Assembly (NCBI GenBank): GCA_958402445.1
Contig: CATXTO010000056.1
Location: 1-10,405 of the forward strand
From: an uncultured Eubacteriales bacterium
GTDB taxonomy: Bacteria; Bacillota; Clostridia; Oscillospirales; Oscillospiraceae
Length of the DNA stretch: 10,405 bases
Reading direction: 5' to 3'
Shown in pieces: positions 1-4,339 of the stretch (position 1 is the first letter of the stretch; each line of letters begins with the position of its first letter). A program made the translations under genes and the position numbers. Under the pieces are notes generated by a model. The model saw only the letters and a list, made by a program, of their open reading frames with translations, searched no databases and was not told the origin of the DNA.

Positions 1-276
1 GCGGGAACTGCCCCCCGGGATAGCCCCTCGACGGGCGTGCAAAGCACGCCCCTACGTTTTCTTTCGATACGCTTCTGTAGGGGCGACCTGCGGTCGCCCG
101 CGGGAACTGCCCCCCGGGATAGCCCCTCGACGGGCGTGCAAAGCACGCCCCTACGTTTTCTTTTCGACGCGCTTCTGTAGGGGCGACCTGGGGTCGCCCG
201 CGGGAACTGCCCCCCGGGATAGACCCTCGACGGGCGTGCAAAGCACGCCCCTACGTTTTCTTTTCGATGCGCTTCT
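1..276. repeat. Tandem array of about 2.75 units of a 99/100-bp repeat built from REP hairpins
   Basis: Units start at 1, 100 and 200; the third copy breaks off after about 276. Each unit holds a minus-oriented hairpin with arms GGGCGTGC and GCACGCCC, loop AAA, and CTAC after it (32-55, 131-154, 231-254). The first two units also hold a plus-oriented hairpin with GTAG before arms GGGCGACC and GGTCGCCC (77-100, 177-200). The 30-base linker begins CGGGAACTGC and is kept between units. Read as pairs, 77-154 and 177-254 are 78-bp inverted REP pairs with GTAG at both outer ends, which is a REPIN layout. The array probably continues to the left of the window. No gene is seen in 1-300. Confidence 0.9.
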
Positions 277-307
277 ACACCTTCCTCCCGCATCGCCCCC
301 TTTCTTC

Positions 308-337
308 CGCCCCGCGCCGTTCGGCGCGGGGCGTTTT
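308..337 (+). terminator. Strong GC hairpin next to the end of the minus-strand gene, possible terminator
   Basis: A 12-bp perfect stem (arms 308-319 and 322-333, CGCCCCGCGCCG and its complement) is followed on the plus strand by TTTT (334-337). It lies only 15 bases beyond the stop codon of the minus-strand gene ending at 349, so its natural role would be to end that transcript. Read in that direction, however, the hairpin is followed by GAAGAAAG and not by a U-run. It is either a weak two-way terminator or a stability hairpin. The U-run favours the plus strand, where no upstream gene is visible. Confidence 0.45.
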
Positions 338-348
338 GCGTCCCCGGG

Positions 349-921
349 TCAGTCCAGCTTCCGGTAATAGCACTCCGGCGCGCGCTCCTCCGCTGAGAGG
401 CCCGACTCCCGCAGCAGCTCCAGCATCCACTCGTAGCCGCCCACAAAAGCGTACCAGAATACCTGCCGCACCTCCTGCCGGGCCACGGCGTGGTACTCGG
501 TCAGCGCCTTCCGCCGGTCCTGGGGCAGGGCCAGCCGCACGCAGGTATAGAAGTCCTTCAGCTCTTCCTCCTCGGCTGGGCACCGGACCGCTCTGGGACC
601 CGGCGCGGGCTTTGCCCCGCCCCCCAGATAGGCCGCGCCTGCCGCCGCCACCCCCTGGGCCCAGGCCGCCCGGGCATAGGCTCCCTCCCAGACGTACAGC
701 GCCTCCTCATAAGCCGGAAAGAGCTCCGCCGCCGGGCCGGGAAATCCCGCCCCCGCCAGGGCCTCCCGCCTTGCCTGCAACGCCTGGAACCGGGGGGAGT
801 TGGCCTCCCGCCAGCGGAAAACGTCGCAGCTGGCATCCACAAACGTGTCCCTGGGCCGGCACAGCCGGTCCTGGTCCCCAAACGGGGCTGGTTCTCTCTG
901 AGATTTGGTTTGTTTGTTCAT
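349..921 (-). CDS. Hypothetical protein, 190 aa, GC-rich gene
   Basis: I do not recognise the family. The start at 921 is chosen because AGGAGG lies at 934-929, seven bases before the ATG. The frame is open upstream to 1011, but a longer start would put the ribosome site inside the gene. The protein is soluble, with no signal peptide or membrane helix. Residues 45-100 are Ala-rich and probably helical, followed by a Gly/Pro-rich linker (about 100-115). The C-terminal half is helical, rich in charged and aromatic residues (ELKDFYTCVRL near 120-130, FWYAFVGGYEWMLELL near 155-170). Base composition is far more GC-rich than in the two small genes to the right. The overlapping plus-strand frames here are Pro/Arg-rich and look like shadows. 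It has no operon partner and is bordered by repeats on both sides. Confidence 0.65.
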   Translation of the reverse strand: MNKQTKSQREPAPFGDQDRLCRPRDTFVDASCDVFRWREANSPRFQALQARREALAGAGFPGPAAELFPAYEEALYVWEGAYARAAWAQGVAAAGAAYLGGGAKPAPGPRAVRCPAEEEELKDFYTCVRLALPQDRRKALTEYHAVARQEVRQVFWYAFVGGYEWMLELLRESGLSAEERAPECYYRKLD

Positions 922-928
922 GTGATCT

Positions 929-934
929 CCTCCT
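929..934 (-). promoter_or_regulatory. Ribosome binding site AGGAGG that fixes the start at 921
   Basis: On the minus strand AGGAGG is followed by seven bases and ATG. This perfect Shine-Dalgarno match decides between the ATG at 921 and upstream in-frame starts up to 1011. Confidence 0.75.
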
Positions 935-1015
935 GATTTCATATAGTATGCCTGAGACCTTTGACCGTCTCTGCAAACATGCCTGCCATGACCAGCATGA
1001 CGAAAGACCAATAAT

Positions 1016-1149
1016 GTAGGGGCGAGCTGCGCTCGCCCGTCAGTTTAATATGCTAATTAGAATGTAGTCACATTTATCAGCATATGAATTTTTGTAATAT
1101 TCCACTATAATCTATAGGTAGCTTGCGGGCGTGCAAAGCACGCCCCTAC
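1016..1149. repeat. Spread inverted REP pair around an AT-rich core
   Basis: The left member (1016-1039, plus) has GTAG, arms GGGCGAGC and GCTCGCCC and loop TGC. The right member (1126-1149, minus) has arms GGGCGTGC and GCACGCCC, loop AAA, then CTAC. The GTAG feet face outward as in a REPIN. The 86-base interior is AT-rich and has an imperfect inverted repeat (ATATGCT at 1048-1054, AGCATAT at 1079-1085). I see no gene in it. Confidence 0.8.
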
Positions 1150-1171
1150 AGGAACGTTACGATAAGATAAT

Positions 1172-1195
1172 GTAGGGGCGAGCTGCGCTCGCCCG
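1172..1195 (+). repeat. REP hairpin, AGC/GCT subfamily
   Basis: GTAG at 1172-1175, stem arms GGGCGAGC and GCTCGCCC, loop TGC, closing G. It lies to the left of the first ribbon-helix-helix gene. Its inverted partner is at 1666-1689, so the pair encloses that gene. Confidence 0.85.
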
Positions 1196-1397
1196 CTAGG
1201 TGATTCAACGATGGAGGTGTAGTCCTCGGAGTTAACTATCAAAAATGAAAAGAAACCGCAGTTTTCTAATCAAATTGACAACAAATCTCACCTATTTTGT
1301 CGAACACAACCATTTTTATAACTAATCACGGTTCTATTTTCTATGCTCAAAAGTGGTTACAATAACAACACACAAGAGAGAAAAGGGTGGTGTCGGT
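1196..1397. other. AT-rich upstream region of the first ribbon-helix-helix gene
   Basis: There is no gene here. A TTGACA lies at 1275-1280 but has no good -10 box 16-18 bases downstream. A TACAAT at 1358-1363, 35 bases before the start codon, is a candidate -10 box without a convincing -35. It overlaps GTGGTTACA (1353-1361), a 9-base motif that also occurs in inverse orientation upstream of the second paralogue and may be an operator. Confidence 0.4.
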
Positions 1398-1580
1398 ATG
1401 TTTCAGGTTGACAACCAATTTTCCAATGCAAATATTCCCAGGACCATGAGATTCACAGACAAACTATTTGAAAAATTGACCGCCGTAGCCACTGCGAACG
1501 ACGTTTCCTTCAATATGTTGGTCTTACAATGCTGTCAGTACGCTTTGGACCATATGCAGTCAGAGAAAAGCGACGCATAG
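1398..1580 (+). CDS. Small ribbon-helix-helix (Arc/CopG-like) DNA-binding protein, copy 1
   Basis: A 60-residue protein with the ribbon-helix-helix layout: a short strand around residues 13-20 (IPRTMRFT), helix A about 21-33 and helix B about 37-52, with SFNMLVLQCC at the start of helix B. Such proteins bind DNA as dimers through the paired strands and often repress their own promoters. The start at 1398 is chosen for AAGGGTGG at 1383-1390 and because it matches the start of the paralogue at 1856; the GTG at 1353 would add 15 residues unrelated to the paralogue. About 35 of 60 residues match the paralogue, including 12 in a row (DVSFNMLVLQCC). No toxin or other partner gene is adjacent. The DNA target is unknown; self-regulation is inference. 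Confidence 0.75.
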   Translation: MFQVDNQFSNANIPRTMRFTDKLFEKLTAVATANDVSFNMLVLQCCQYALDHMQSEKSDA

Positions 1581-1613
1581 TATTTATCCCCTCTGACGGC
1601 TATACATAAAAAG

Positions 1614-1634
1614 TGGGCGGTCCATGACCGCCCA
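1614..1634 (+). terminator. Hairpin downstream of ribbon-helix-helix copy 1
   Basis: A 9-bp perfect stem (TGGGCGGTC and GACCGCCCA) with loop CAT, 33 bases after the stop codon. It is followed by an AT-rich tail (GTTATACATTATA from 1640) and not by a clean U-run. The same hairpin core and tail follow the second copy. It may end the transcript or protect its 3' end. Confidence 0.5.
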
Positions 1635-1639
1635 ACATC

Positions 1640-1657
1640 GTTATACATTATATATAA
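1640..1657 (+). repeat. AT element with the ATACATTATATATA core, copy 1
   Basis: GTTATACATTATA is shared exactly with 2083-2095, after the second ribbon-helix-helix gene. The same core forms one half of the palindrome at 2142-2175 and recurs in reverse at 2496-2511. Confidence 0.7.
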
Positions 1658-1665
1658 GGAGAAAA

Positions 1666-1689
1666 CGGGCGAGCGCAGCTCGCCCCTAC
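1666..1689 (-). repeat. REP hairpin, AGC/GCT subfamily, minus orientation
   Basis: Arms GGGCGAGC and GCTCGCCC, loop GCA, then CTAC at 1686-1689. It is the inverted partner of 1172-1195. Together they bound a 518-bp unit holding ribbon-helix-helix gene 1. Confidence 0.85.
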
Positions 1690-1712
1690 AGGCCCTTTCC
1701 TATTCTGCCTCT

Positions 1713-1736
1713 GTAGGGGTGACCTGCGGTCGCCCG
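1713..1736 (+). repeat. REP hairpin, ACC/GGT subfamily
   Basis: GTAG at 1713-1716, arms GGGTGACC and GGTCGCCC, loop TGC. One stem position is T opposite G (a G-U pair in RNA). It lies to the left of ribbon-helix-helix gene 2. Confidence 0.85.
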
Positions 1737-1767
1737 CCTTGTCCAGTTATCTATTAAATTTAATGAA

Positions 1768-1800
1768 TGTAACCACCTTACGTAACCAGAACGAGGTTAT
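1768..1800. promoter_or_regulatory. Candidate operator upstream of ribbon-helix-helix copy 2
   Basis: GTAACCA occurs at 1769-1775 and 1782-1788, a direct repeat with 13-base spacing, followed by the inverse-type GGTTAT at 1795-1800. The first copy extends to TGTAACCAC (1768-1776), the exact reverse complement of GTGGTTACA at 1353-1361 upstream of the paralogue. A candidate -10 box TACAAT lies at 1824-1829. Binding of the ribbon-helix-helix proteins here is inference. Confidence 0.4.
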
Positions 1801-1855
1801 AGCTTTTTTTATGGGAAATCGATTACAATATCAGTACCAGTGAGGTGGTATTGAT

Positions 1856-2044
1856 ATGCTACATATTAACAAAGAATTTTCAAATATAAATGTGGCCCGC
1901 ACAATACGGTTTACGGAAACGCTTTACCACGAGCTTACAAACGTTGCAAATGCAAACGATGTATCCTTTAATATGTTGGTGTTGCAATGCTGCCGGTACG
2001 CATTAGACCATCTGGAACAAGAGGATGGGAAGGGGTCGGAATAA
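1856..2044 (+). CDS. Small ribbon-helix-helix (Arc/CopG-like) DNA-binding protein, copy 2
   Basis: A 62-residue paralogue of the protein at 1398-1580, with the same strand (VARTIRFT), helix A and helix B (SFNMLVLQCCRYALDH). The ribosome site GAGGTGGT (1842-1849) resembles the GGGTGG of copy 1, and both genes have a TTACAATA element upstream, so the duplication covers more than the coding part. Nucleotide identity is high across DVSFNMLVLQCC but with several silent changes, so the duplication is not very recent. Most of the difference is at the N-terminal six residues and the charged tail. It probably represses its own promoter or that of its sister (inference). No toxin-like neighbour is present. 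Confidence 0.75.
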   Translation: MLHINKEFSNINVARTIRFTETLYHELTNVANANDVSFNMLVLQCCRYALDHLEQEDGKGSE

Positions 2045-2051
2045 AACATAA

Positions 2052-2080
2052 AACCCGGGCGGTCCAAGACCGTCCGGGTT
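2052..2080 (+). terminator. Hairpin downstream of ribbon-helix-helix copy 2
   Basis: A 13-bp stem (AACCCGGGCGGTC and GACCGTCCGGGTT, one G-U pair) with loop CAA begins 8 bases after the stop codon. It shares the GGGCGGTCCA core with the hairpin after copy 1 and is likewise followed by GTTATACATTATA. It lacks a clear U-run, so termination is plausible but not proven. Confidence 0.5.
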
Positions 2081-2082
2081 GG

Positions 2083-2105
2083 GTTATACATTATAATATA
2101 TATAT
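2083..2105 (+). repeat. AT element with the ATACATTATA core, copy 2
   Basis: GTTATACATTATA, then alternating AT, directly after the hairpin of ribbon-helix-helix copy 2 and identical over 13 bases to 1640-1652. A REP hairpin starts four bases later. Confidence 0.65.
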
Positions 2106-2108
2106 CAT

Positions 2109-2132
2109 GTAGGGGCGGCCTATGGCCGCCCG
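2109..2132 (+). repeat. REP hairpin, GCC/GGC subfamily
   Basis: GTAG at 2109-2112, arms GGGCGGCC and GGCCGCCC, loop TAT. It is the only copy of this stem version in the window and another case of compensated stem change. Confidence 0.85.
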
Positions 2133-2141
2133 TTTTTCATC

Positions 2142-2175
2142 CCGATACATTATATATATATATATAATGTATCGG
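2142..2175. repeat. Perfect 34-bp AT-rich palindrome
   Basis: The left half (2142-2158, starting CCGATACATT) is the exact reverse complement of the right half (2159-2175, ending AATGTATCGG), with no spacer. The centre is alternating AT. Overlapping its right edge, ATCGGC (2171-2176) pairs with GCCGAT (2185-2190). It could extrude as a cruciform, or be two ends of the AT element joined head to head. Confidence 0.9.
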
Positions 2176-2191
2176 CGGCCTATAGCCGATG

Positions 2192-2215
2192 CGGGCGAGC
2201 GCAGCTCGCCCCTAC
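2192..2215 (-). repeat. REP hairpin, AGC/GCT subfamily, minus orientation
   Basis: Arms GGGCGAGC and GCTCGCCC, loop GCA, then CTAC at 2212-2215. With 1713-1736 it bounds a 503-bp outward-GTAG unit holding ribbon-helix-helix gene 2. Confidence 0.85.
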
Positions 2216-2237
2216 GTTTTCTTTTCGATACGCTTCT

Positions 2238-2315
2238 GTAGGGGCGACCTGTGGTCGCCCGTCGGAACTGCGGGCTAAGACGGAACCTTGACGGGCGAGC
2301 GCAGCTCGCCCCTAC
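2238..2315. repeat. REPIN, 78 bp, left of the RAYT gene
   Basis: The plus hairpin (GTAG, GGGCGACC/GGTCGCCC, loop TGT) at 2238-2261 and the minus hairpin (GGGCGAGC/GCTCGCCC, CTAC) at 2292-2315 are joined by a 30-base linker beginning TCGGAACTGC. The stretch 2222-2317 is nearly identical to 3116-3210 on the other side of the RAYT gene; they differ by one C/T change before the GTAG and a small cluster with a one-base deletion in the linker. Confidence 0.85.
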
Positions 2316-2324
2316 AGGAAGGGT

Positions 2325-2375
2325 AGAAAACAAAAAGACCAAACCGAAGCCCAGCGCCAGCGGGCTTCGGTTTGG
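2325..2375 (-). terminator. Rho-independent type terminator on the minus strand
   Basis: A perfect 14-bp stem (arms 2339-2352 and 2362-2375, CCAAACCGAAGCCC and its complement) with a 9-base loop. On the minus strand it is followed by TCTTTTTGTTTTC, a good U-run. No minus-strand gene is visible upstream of it (2376-3100 is repeat, promoter and the plus-strand RAYT gene), so it may be a remnant of a lost gene or a shield against antisense transcription. Confidence 0.65.
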
Positions 2376-2403
2376 AGAGGAGGGGCAAGGAAGCGGTGCG
2401 GAT

Positions 2404-2421
2404 GGTGGCCGAAAGGCCGCC
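2404..2421. repeat. GAAA-loop hairpin
   Basis: GGTGGCC and GGCCGCC pair around a GAAA tetraloop, with one G-T (G-U) position. It is unlike the REP family, having no GTAG foot. Its role is unknown. Confidence 0.5.
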
Positions 2422-2447
2422 GGAGCAGGAGCGGACTTTGCCCCGAC

Positions 2448-2471
2448 GAGGCGTGCAAAGCACGCCCCTAC
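2448..2471 (-). repeat. Decayed REP hairpin, TGC/GCA subfamily
   Basis: The left arm AGGCGTGC has lost its first G against the right arm GCACGCCC; CTAC is intact at 2468-2471. It stands alone between the minus-strand terminator and the RAYT promoter region. Confidence 0.7.
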
Positions 2472-2495
2472 ATTTCCCTCTTCCAGACAGATATC

Positions 2496-2511
2496 TATAT
2501 ATATAATGTAT
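2496..2511 (-). repeat. AT element, reverse orientation
   Basis: TATATATATAATGTAT matches the right half of the 34-bp palindrome for 16 bases, and is the reverse of the AT elements after the two ribbon-helix-helix genes. Confidence 0.6.
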
Positions 2512-2535
2512 GCTCGGCCTGGGGCGGGACTCCAT

Positions 2536-2569
2536 TTTTCGGCGGAATATGGGGACAATTCGCCGAAAA
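2536..2569. promoter_or_regulatory. Inverted repeat just before the RAYT promoter
   Basis: TTTTCGGCG (2536-2544) and CGCCGAAAA (2561-2569) form a 9-bp inverted repeat with a 16-base centre. It ends two bases before the -35 box. It could be an operator for autoregulation or a transcription-blocking hairpin; the sequence does not decide. Confidence 0.45.
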
Positions 2570-2571
2570 TC

Positions 2572-2600
2572 TTGTAGTTCGGCAAATTTTGTGCTACAAT
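2572..2600 (+). promoter_or_regulatory. Sigma-A type promoter of the RAYT gene
   Basis: -35 TTGTAG (2572-2577), exactly 17 bases, -10 TACAAT (2595-2600). The start codon is 35 bases after the -10 box. Confidence 0.65.
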
Positions 2601-2634
2601 CTGGATTATAATTCCAGAAATGGGGGGATTGAGC

Positions 2635-3099
2635 ATGGAGCTGCCGAAGCGGAAGCGAATCCGGCTGGAGGGGTTCGATTACGCCTCCAGCGGCGGGTAT
2701 TTTGTGACCATGTGTCTGGCGGGCCGCAGGCCGCTGCTCTGGGAGGACGGGCAGGGGCGGGGCGCCAGCCCGGAGGCGCCGCCGGAGCTGTCCCGGATCG
2801 GCAAAATCGTGGAGCAGGAAATCCGGAGGTGGAACGGGCTTTTCAAGCAGGTCCGGATTGACCCATACCAAATCATGGCCGACCACGTGCATCTGGTGAT
2901 TTTCATTGAGGCGGGGGGCGAGGAGCCGCCGCCAACGCTGTCCAGGATGGTGCAGCAATTCAAGGGGGCGGTCACCAAACGGGTGGGGTTTTCCATCTGG
3001 CAGAAATCGTTTTATGACCATGTGATTCGAAACGATGAGAGCTACCTGGGGGTGTGGCGCTACATCGACGAGAATCCGCTGCAAGAGCGGGAGCCATAG
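2635..3099 (+). CDS. REP-associated tyrosine transposase (RAYT, Y1_Tnp/IS200-like family)
   Basis: A 154-residue single-strand DNA transposase of the HUH class. The metal-binding motif is H84-V-H86 (in MADHVHLVIF). The likely nucleophile is Tyr143 in YIDENP, where the Asn four residues later takes the place of the Gln seen in IS200 relatives. The N-terminal GYFVTMCLAGRRPLLW and the C-terminal SFYDHVIRNDESYLGVWRYI are typical RAYT blocks. Length fits the family, so it looks intact. The start at 2635 is preferred over the ATG at 2620 because the purine run 2622-2628 sits seven bases before it. RAYTs are known to bind and cleave REP hairpins with a GTAG foot, and this gene lies among at least 27 such hairpins. 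It has no transposon ends of its own apart from flanking REPINs, so it is more likely a resident RAYT that disperses REPINs than a self-mobile IS. Confidence 0.9.
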   Translation: MELPKRKRIRLEGFDYASSGGYFVTMCLAGRRPLLWEDGQGRGASPEAPPELSRIGKIVEQEIRRWNGLFKQVRIDPYQIMADHVHLVIFIEAGGEEPPPTLSRMVQQFKGAVTKRVGFSIWQKSFYDHVIRNDESYLGVWRYIDENPLQEREP

Positions 3100-3115
3100 G
3101 GGACGGTCCATATCC

Positions 3116-3208
3116 TTTTCGATACGCTTTTGTAGGGGCGACCTGTGGTCGCCCGTCGGAACTGCGGGCTAAGACGAACCTTAGCGGGCGAGCGCAGCTC
3201 GCCCCTAC
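3116..3208. repeat. REPIN, 77 bp plus shared leader, right of the RAYT gene
   Basis: The plus hairpin at 3132-3155 (loop TGT) and minus hairpin at 3185-3208 are joined by the TCGGAACTGC-type linker, one base shorter than in other copies. The shared leader (3116-3131) and hairpins repeat 2222-2317. It begins 16 bases after the RAYT stop codon and probably also forms the 3' end of its mRNA. Confidence 0.85.
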
Positions 3209-3230
3209 AGACGCACGACGGCAAAACGAT

Positions 3231-3308
3231 GTAGGGGCGACCTATGGTCGCCCGTCGGAACTGCGGGCTAAGACGGAACCTTGACGGGCGAGCGCAGCTC
3301 GCCCCTAC
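3231..3308. repeat. REPIN, 78 bp, second of a tandem series
   Basis: The plus hairpin at 3231-3254 (loop TAT) and minus hairpin at 3285-3308 have the same linker as 2238-2315. It starts 99 bases after the previous REPIN. Confidence 0.85.
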
Positions 3309-3330
3309 AGACCCATGACGATAGAACGAT

Positions 3331-3444
3331 GTAGGGGCGACCTATGGTCGCCCGCGGGAACTGCACGCCGGAATGGAACCCTAAATAACGGAATGTAGGG
3401 AACGACCTGCGGTCGTTCCGCGGGCGTGCAAAGCACGCCCCTAC
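3331..3444. repeat. Extended REP cluster with a variant hairpin inside
   Basis: A plus hairpin at 3331-3354 starts 100 bases after the previous one. The linker then diverges and contains a variant REP (3395-3420: GTAG, arms GGAACGACC/GGTCGTTCC, loop TGC). A minus hairpin of the TGC/GCA type follows at 3421-3444. Confidence 0.85.
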
Positions 3445-3596
3445 GTTTTTCTTTCTATACCTTAGCGGGCTACGTGTTCCCCTACATTTTCTTTGCAATG
3501 CGGCTTTTTGATCCACGCTAGATTTTTTCACGGACAGGCGATATAATGAAATACAGAAAAACGCAAGGGCGATATTTCGCGGCGAAATCACAGAGC
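3445..3596. other. Non-coding stretch between the REP cluster and the two-component operon
   Basis: A decayed REP-like copy is left at 3466-3485, with CGGG, the remains of a stem and CTAC. Beyond this I see no gene or clear signal before the regulator-type repeat at 3597. Confidence 0.5.
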
Positions 3597-3630
3597 TTTT
3601 GACCAATTTTTGACGATTCTCCATTATACT
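3597..3630 (+). promoter_or_regulatory. OmpR-type direct-repeat promoter of the regulator/kinase operon
   Basis: TTTGAC at 3598-3603 and 3609-3614 (11-bp period) is followed by 10 bases and the -10 box TATACT (3625-3630). There is no separate -35 at 17 bases, so the downstream half-site takes that place, as in activator-dependent promoters. The same layout, base for base in spacing, lies before the lipoprotein gene at 5594-5626. Binding by the regulator encoded just downstream is inference. Confidence 0.7.
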
Positions 3631-3652
3631 GGGATGGATTGGAGGGAGCGCT

Positions 3653-4339
3653 ATGCCGTATAAAATACTGATTGTGGACGATGAAGCGATGCTGACGCAG
3701 CTCCTTGCCGATCATCTTCAAAACAATGGATATCTGTCCTACGTCGCCAATAGCGCCGAAGCGGCGCTCAAGCAACTGAAGGCCTCGCCGGACCTGATTC
3801 TGCTCGACATCAATATGCCCGATATGGACGGGCTGGAGCTCTGCAAAATGATCCGGGCGCACGTGGCCTGTCCCATTGTTTTTCTTACCGCCCGGATCAG
3901 TGAGCAGGACAAGATCAACGGATTTCTGACCGGGGGCGACGATTACATCACAAAGCCGTTCAGCCTGCCGGAGATTACGGCGCGAATCGGGGCCCATCTG
4001 CGGCGGGATGAACGGAGCAGAAATTCTCAGGAGCTGCTGGCCTCCCGGGAGCTGCTTGTGAATCTCTCGCAGCGCACGGTTTTTTATAAGGGAGCCGAGA
4101 TTCCTTTTTCCAAGCGGGAATTTGACATCATCGAATTTCTGGTCACCAACGCGGGGCAGGTGTTTGACCGGGAGCGGCTGTATGAAGCGGTGTGGGGACT
4201 GGAGGCGGAGGGCGATGGCAGCGTAATCAAAGAACACGTCCGCAAAATCCGGCAGAAGCTGCACGAGGCAACCGGGAAAGACTATATTGAAACGGTCTGG
4301 GGGGTGGGATACCGATGGAACCAAAAAAGGCAAGAATAA
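3653..4339 (+). CDS. OmpR/PhoB-family response regulator
   Basis: 228 residues, the usual length for the family. The receiver domain (about 3-115) has the acidic pair D9/D10, the phosphate acceptor D52 (in LILLDINMPDMDG), T79 and K101 (ITKPF), so all active-site residues are present. The C-terminal winged-helix DNA-binding domain (about 130-224) ends in the usual wing pattern (ETVWGVGYRW). The ribosome site GGAGGG at 3641-3646 sits six bases before ATG. It overlaps the kinase gene by 25 bases and is surely its partner. On phosphorylation it should dimerise on 11-bp direct repeats; two such sites, before this gene and before the lipoprotein gene, are candidates. The family is certain; the signal is unknown. 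Confidence 0.95.
   Translation: MPYKILIVDDEAMLTQLLADHLQNNGYLSYVANSAEAALKQLKASPDLILLDINMPDMDGLELCKMIRAHVACPIVFLTARISEQDKINGFLTGGDDYITKPFSLPEITARIGAHLRRDERSRNSQELLASRELLVNLSQRTVFYKGAEIPFSKREFDIIEFLVTNAGQVFDRERLYEAVWGLEAEGDGSVIKEHVRKIRQKLHEATGKDYIETVWGVGYRWNQKRQE

Noticed and set aside
1..276. CRISPR-like array
   Set aside because: The period is about 100 bp, the linkers are conserved and not unique, the units consist of two different palindromes, and no cas gene is nearby.
267..1019. Plus-strand 250-residue open frame
   Set aside because: It is Pro/Arg/Gly-rich, has no ribosome site, starts in a repeat and covers the minus-strand gene, which has a perfect AGGAGG and more ordinary protein composition.
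1040..1125. Riboswitch or small RNA in the AT-rich stretch
   Set aside because: Only a weak inverted repeat is visible; there is no conserved aptamer motif, promoter or terminator.
1398..2044. Toxin-antitoxin system with the ribbon-helix-helix proteins as antitoxins
   Set aside because: No toxin-like gene lies next to either copy; both neighbours are hairpins and REPs.
2635..3099. Classical IS200/IS605 insertion sequence
   Set aside because: The protein has the RAYT C-terminal pattern YIDENP with Asn, no TnpB is present, and the surroundings are REPINs with no IS-type ends that I can identify.
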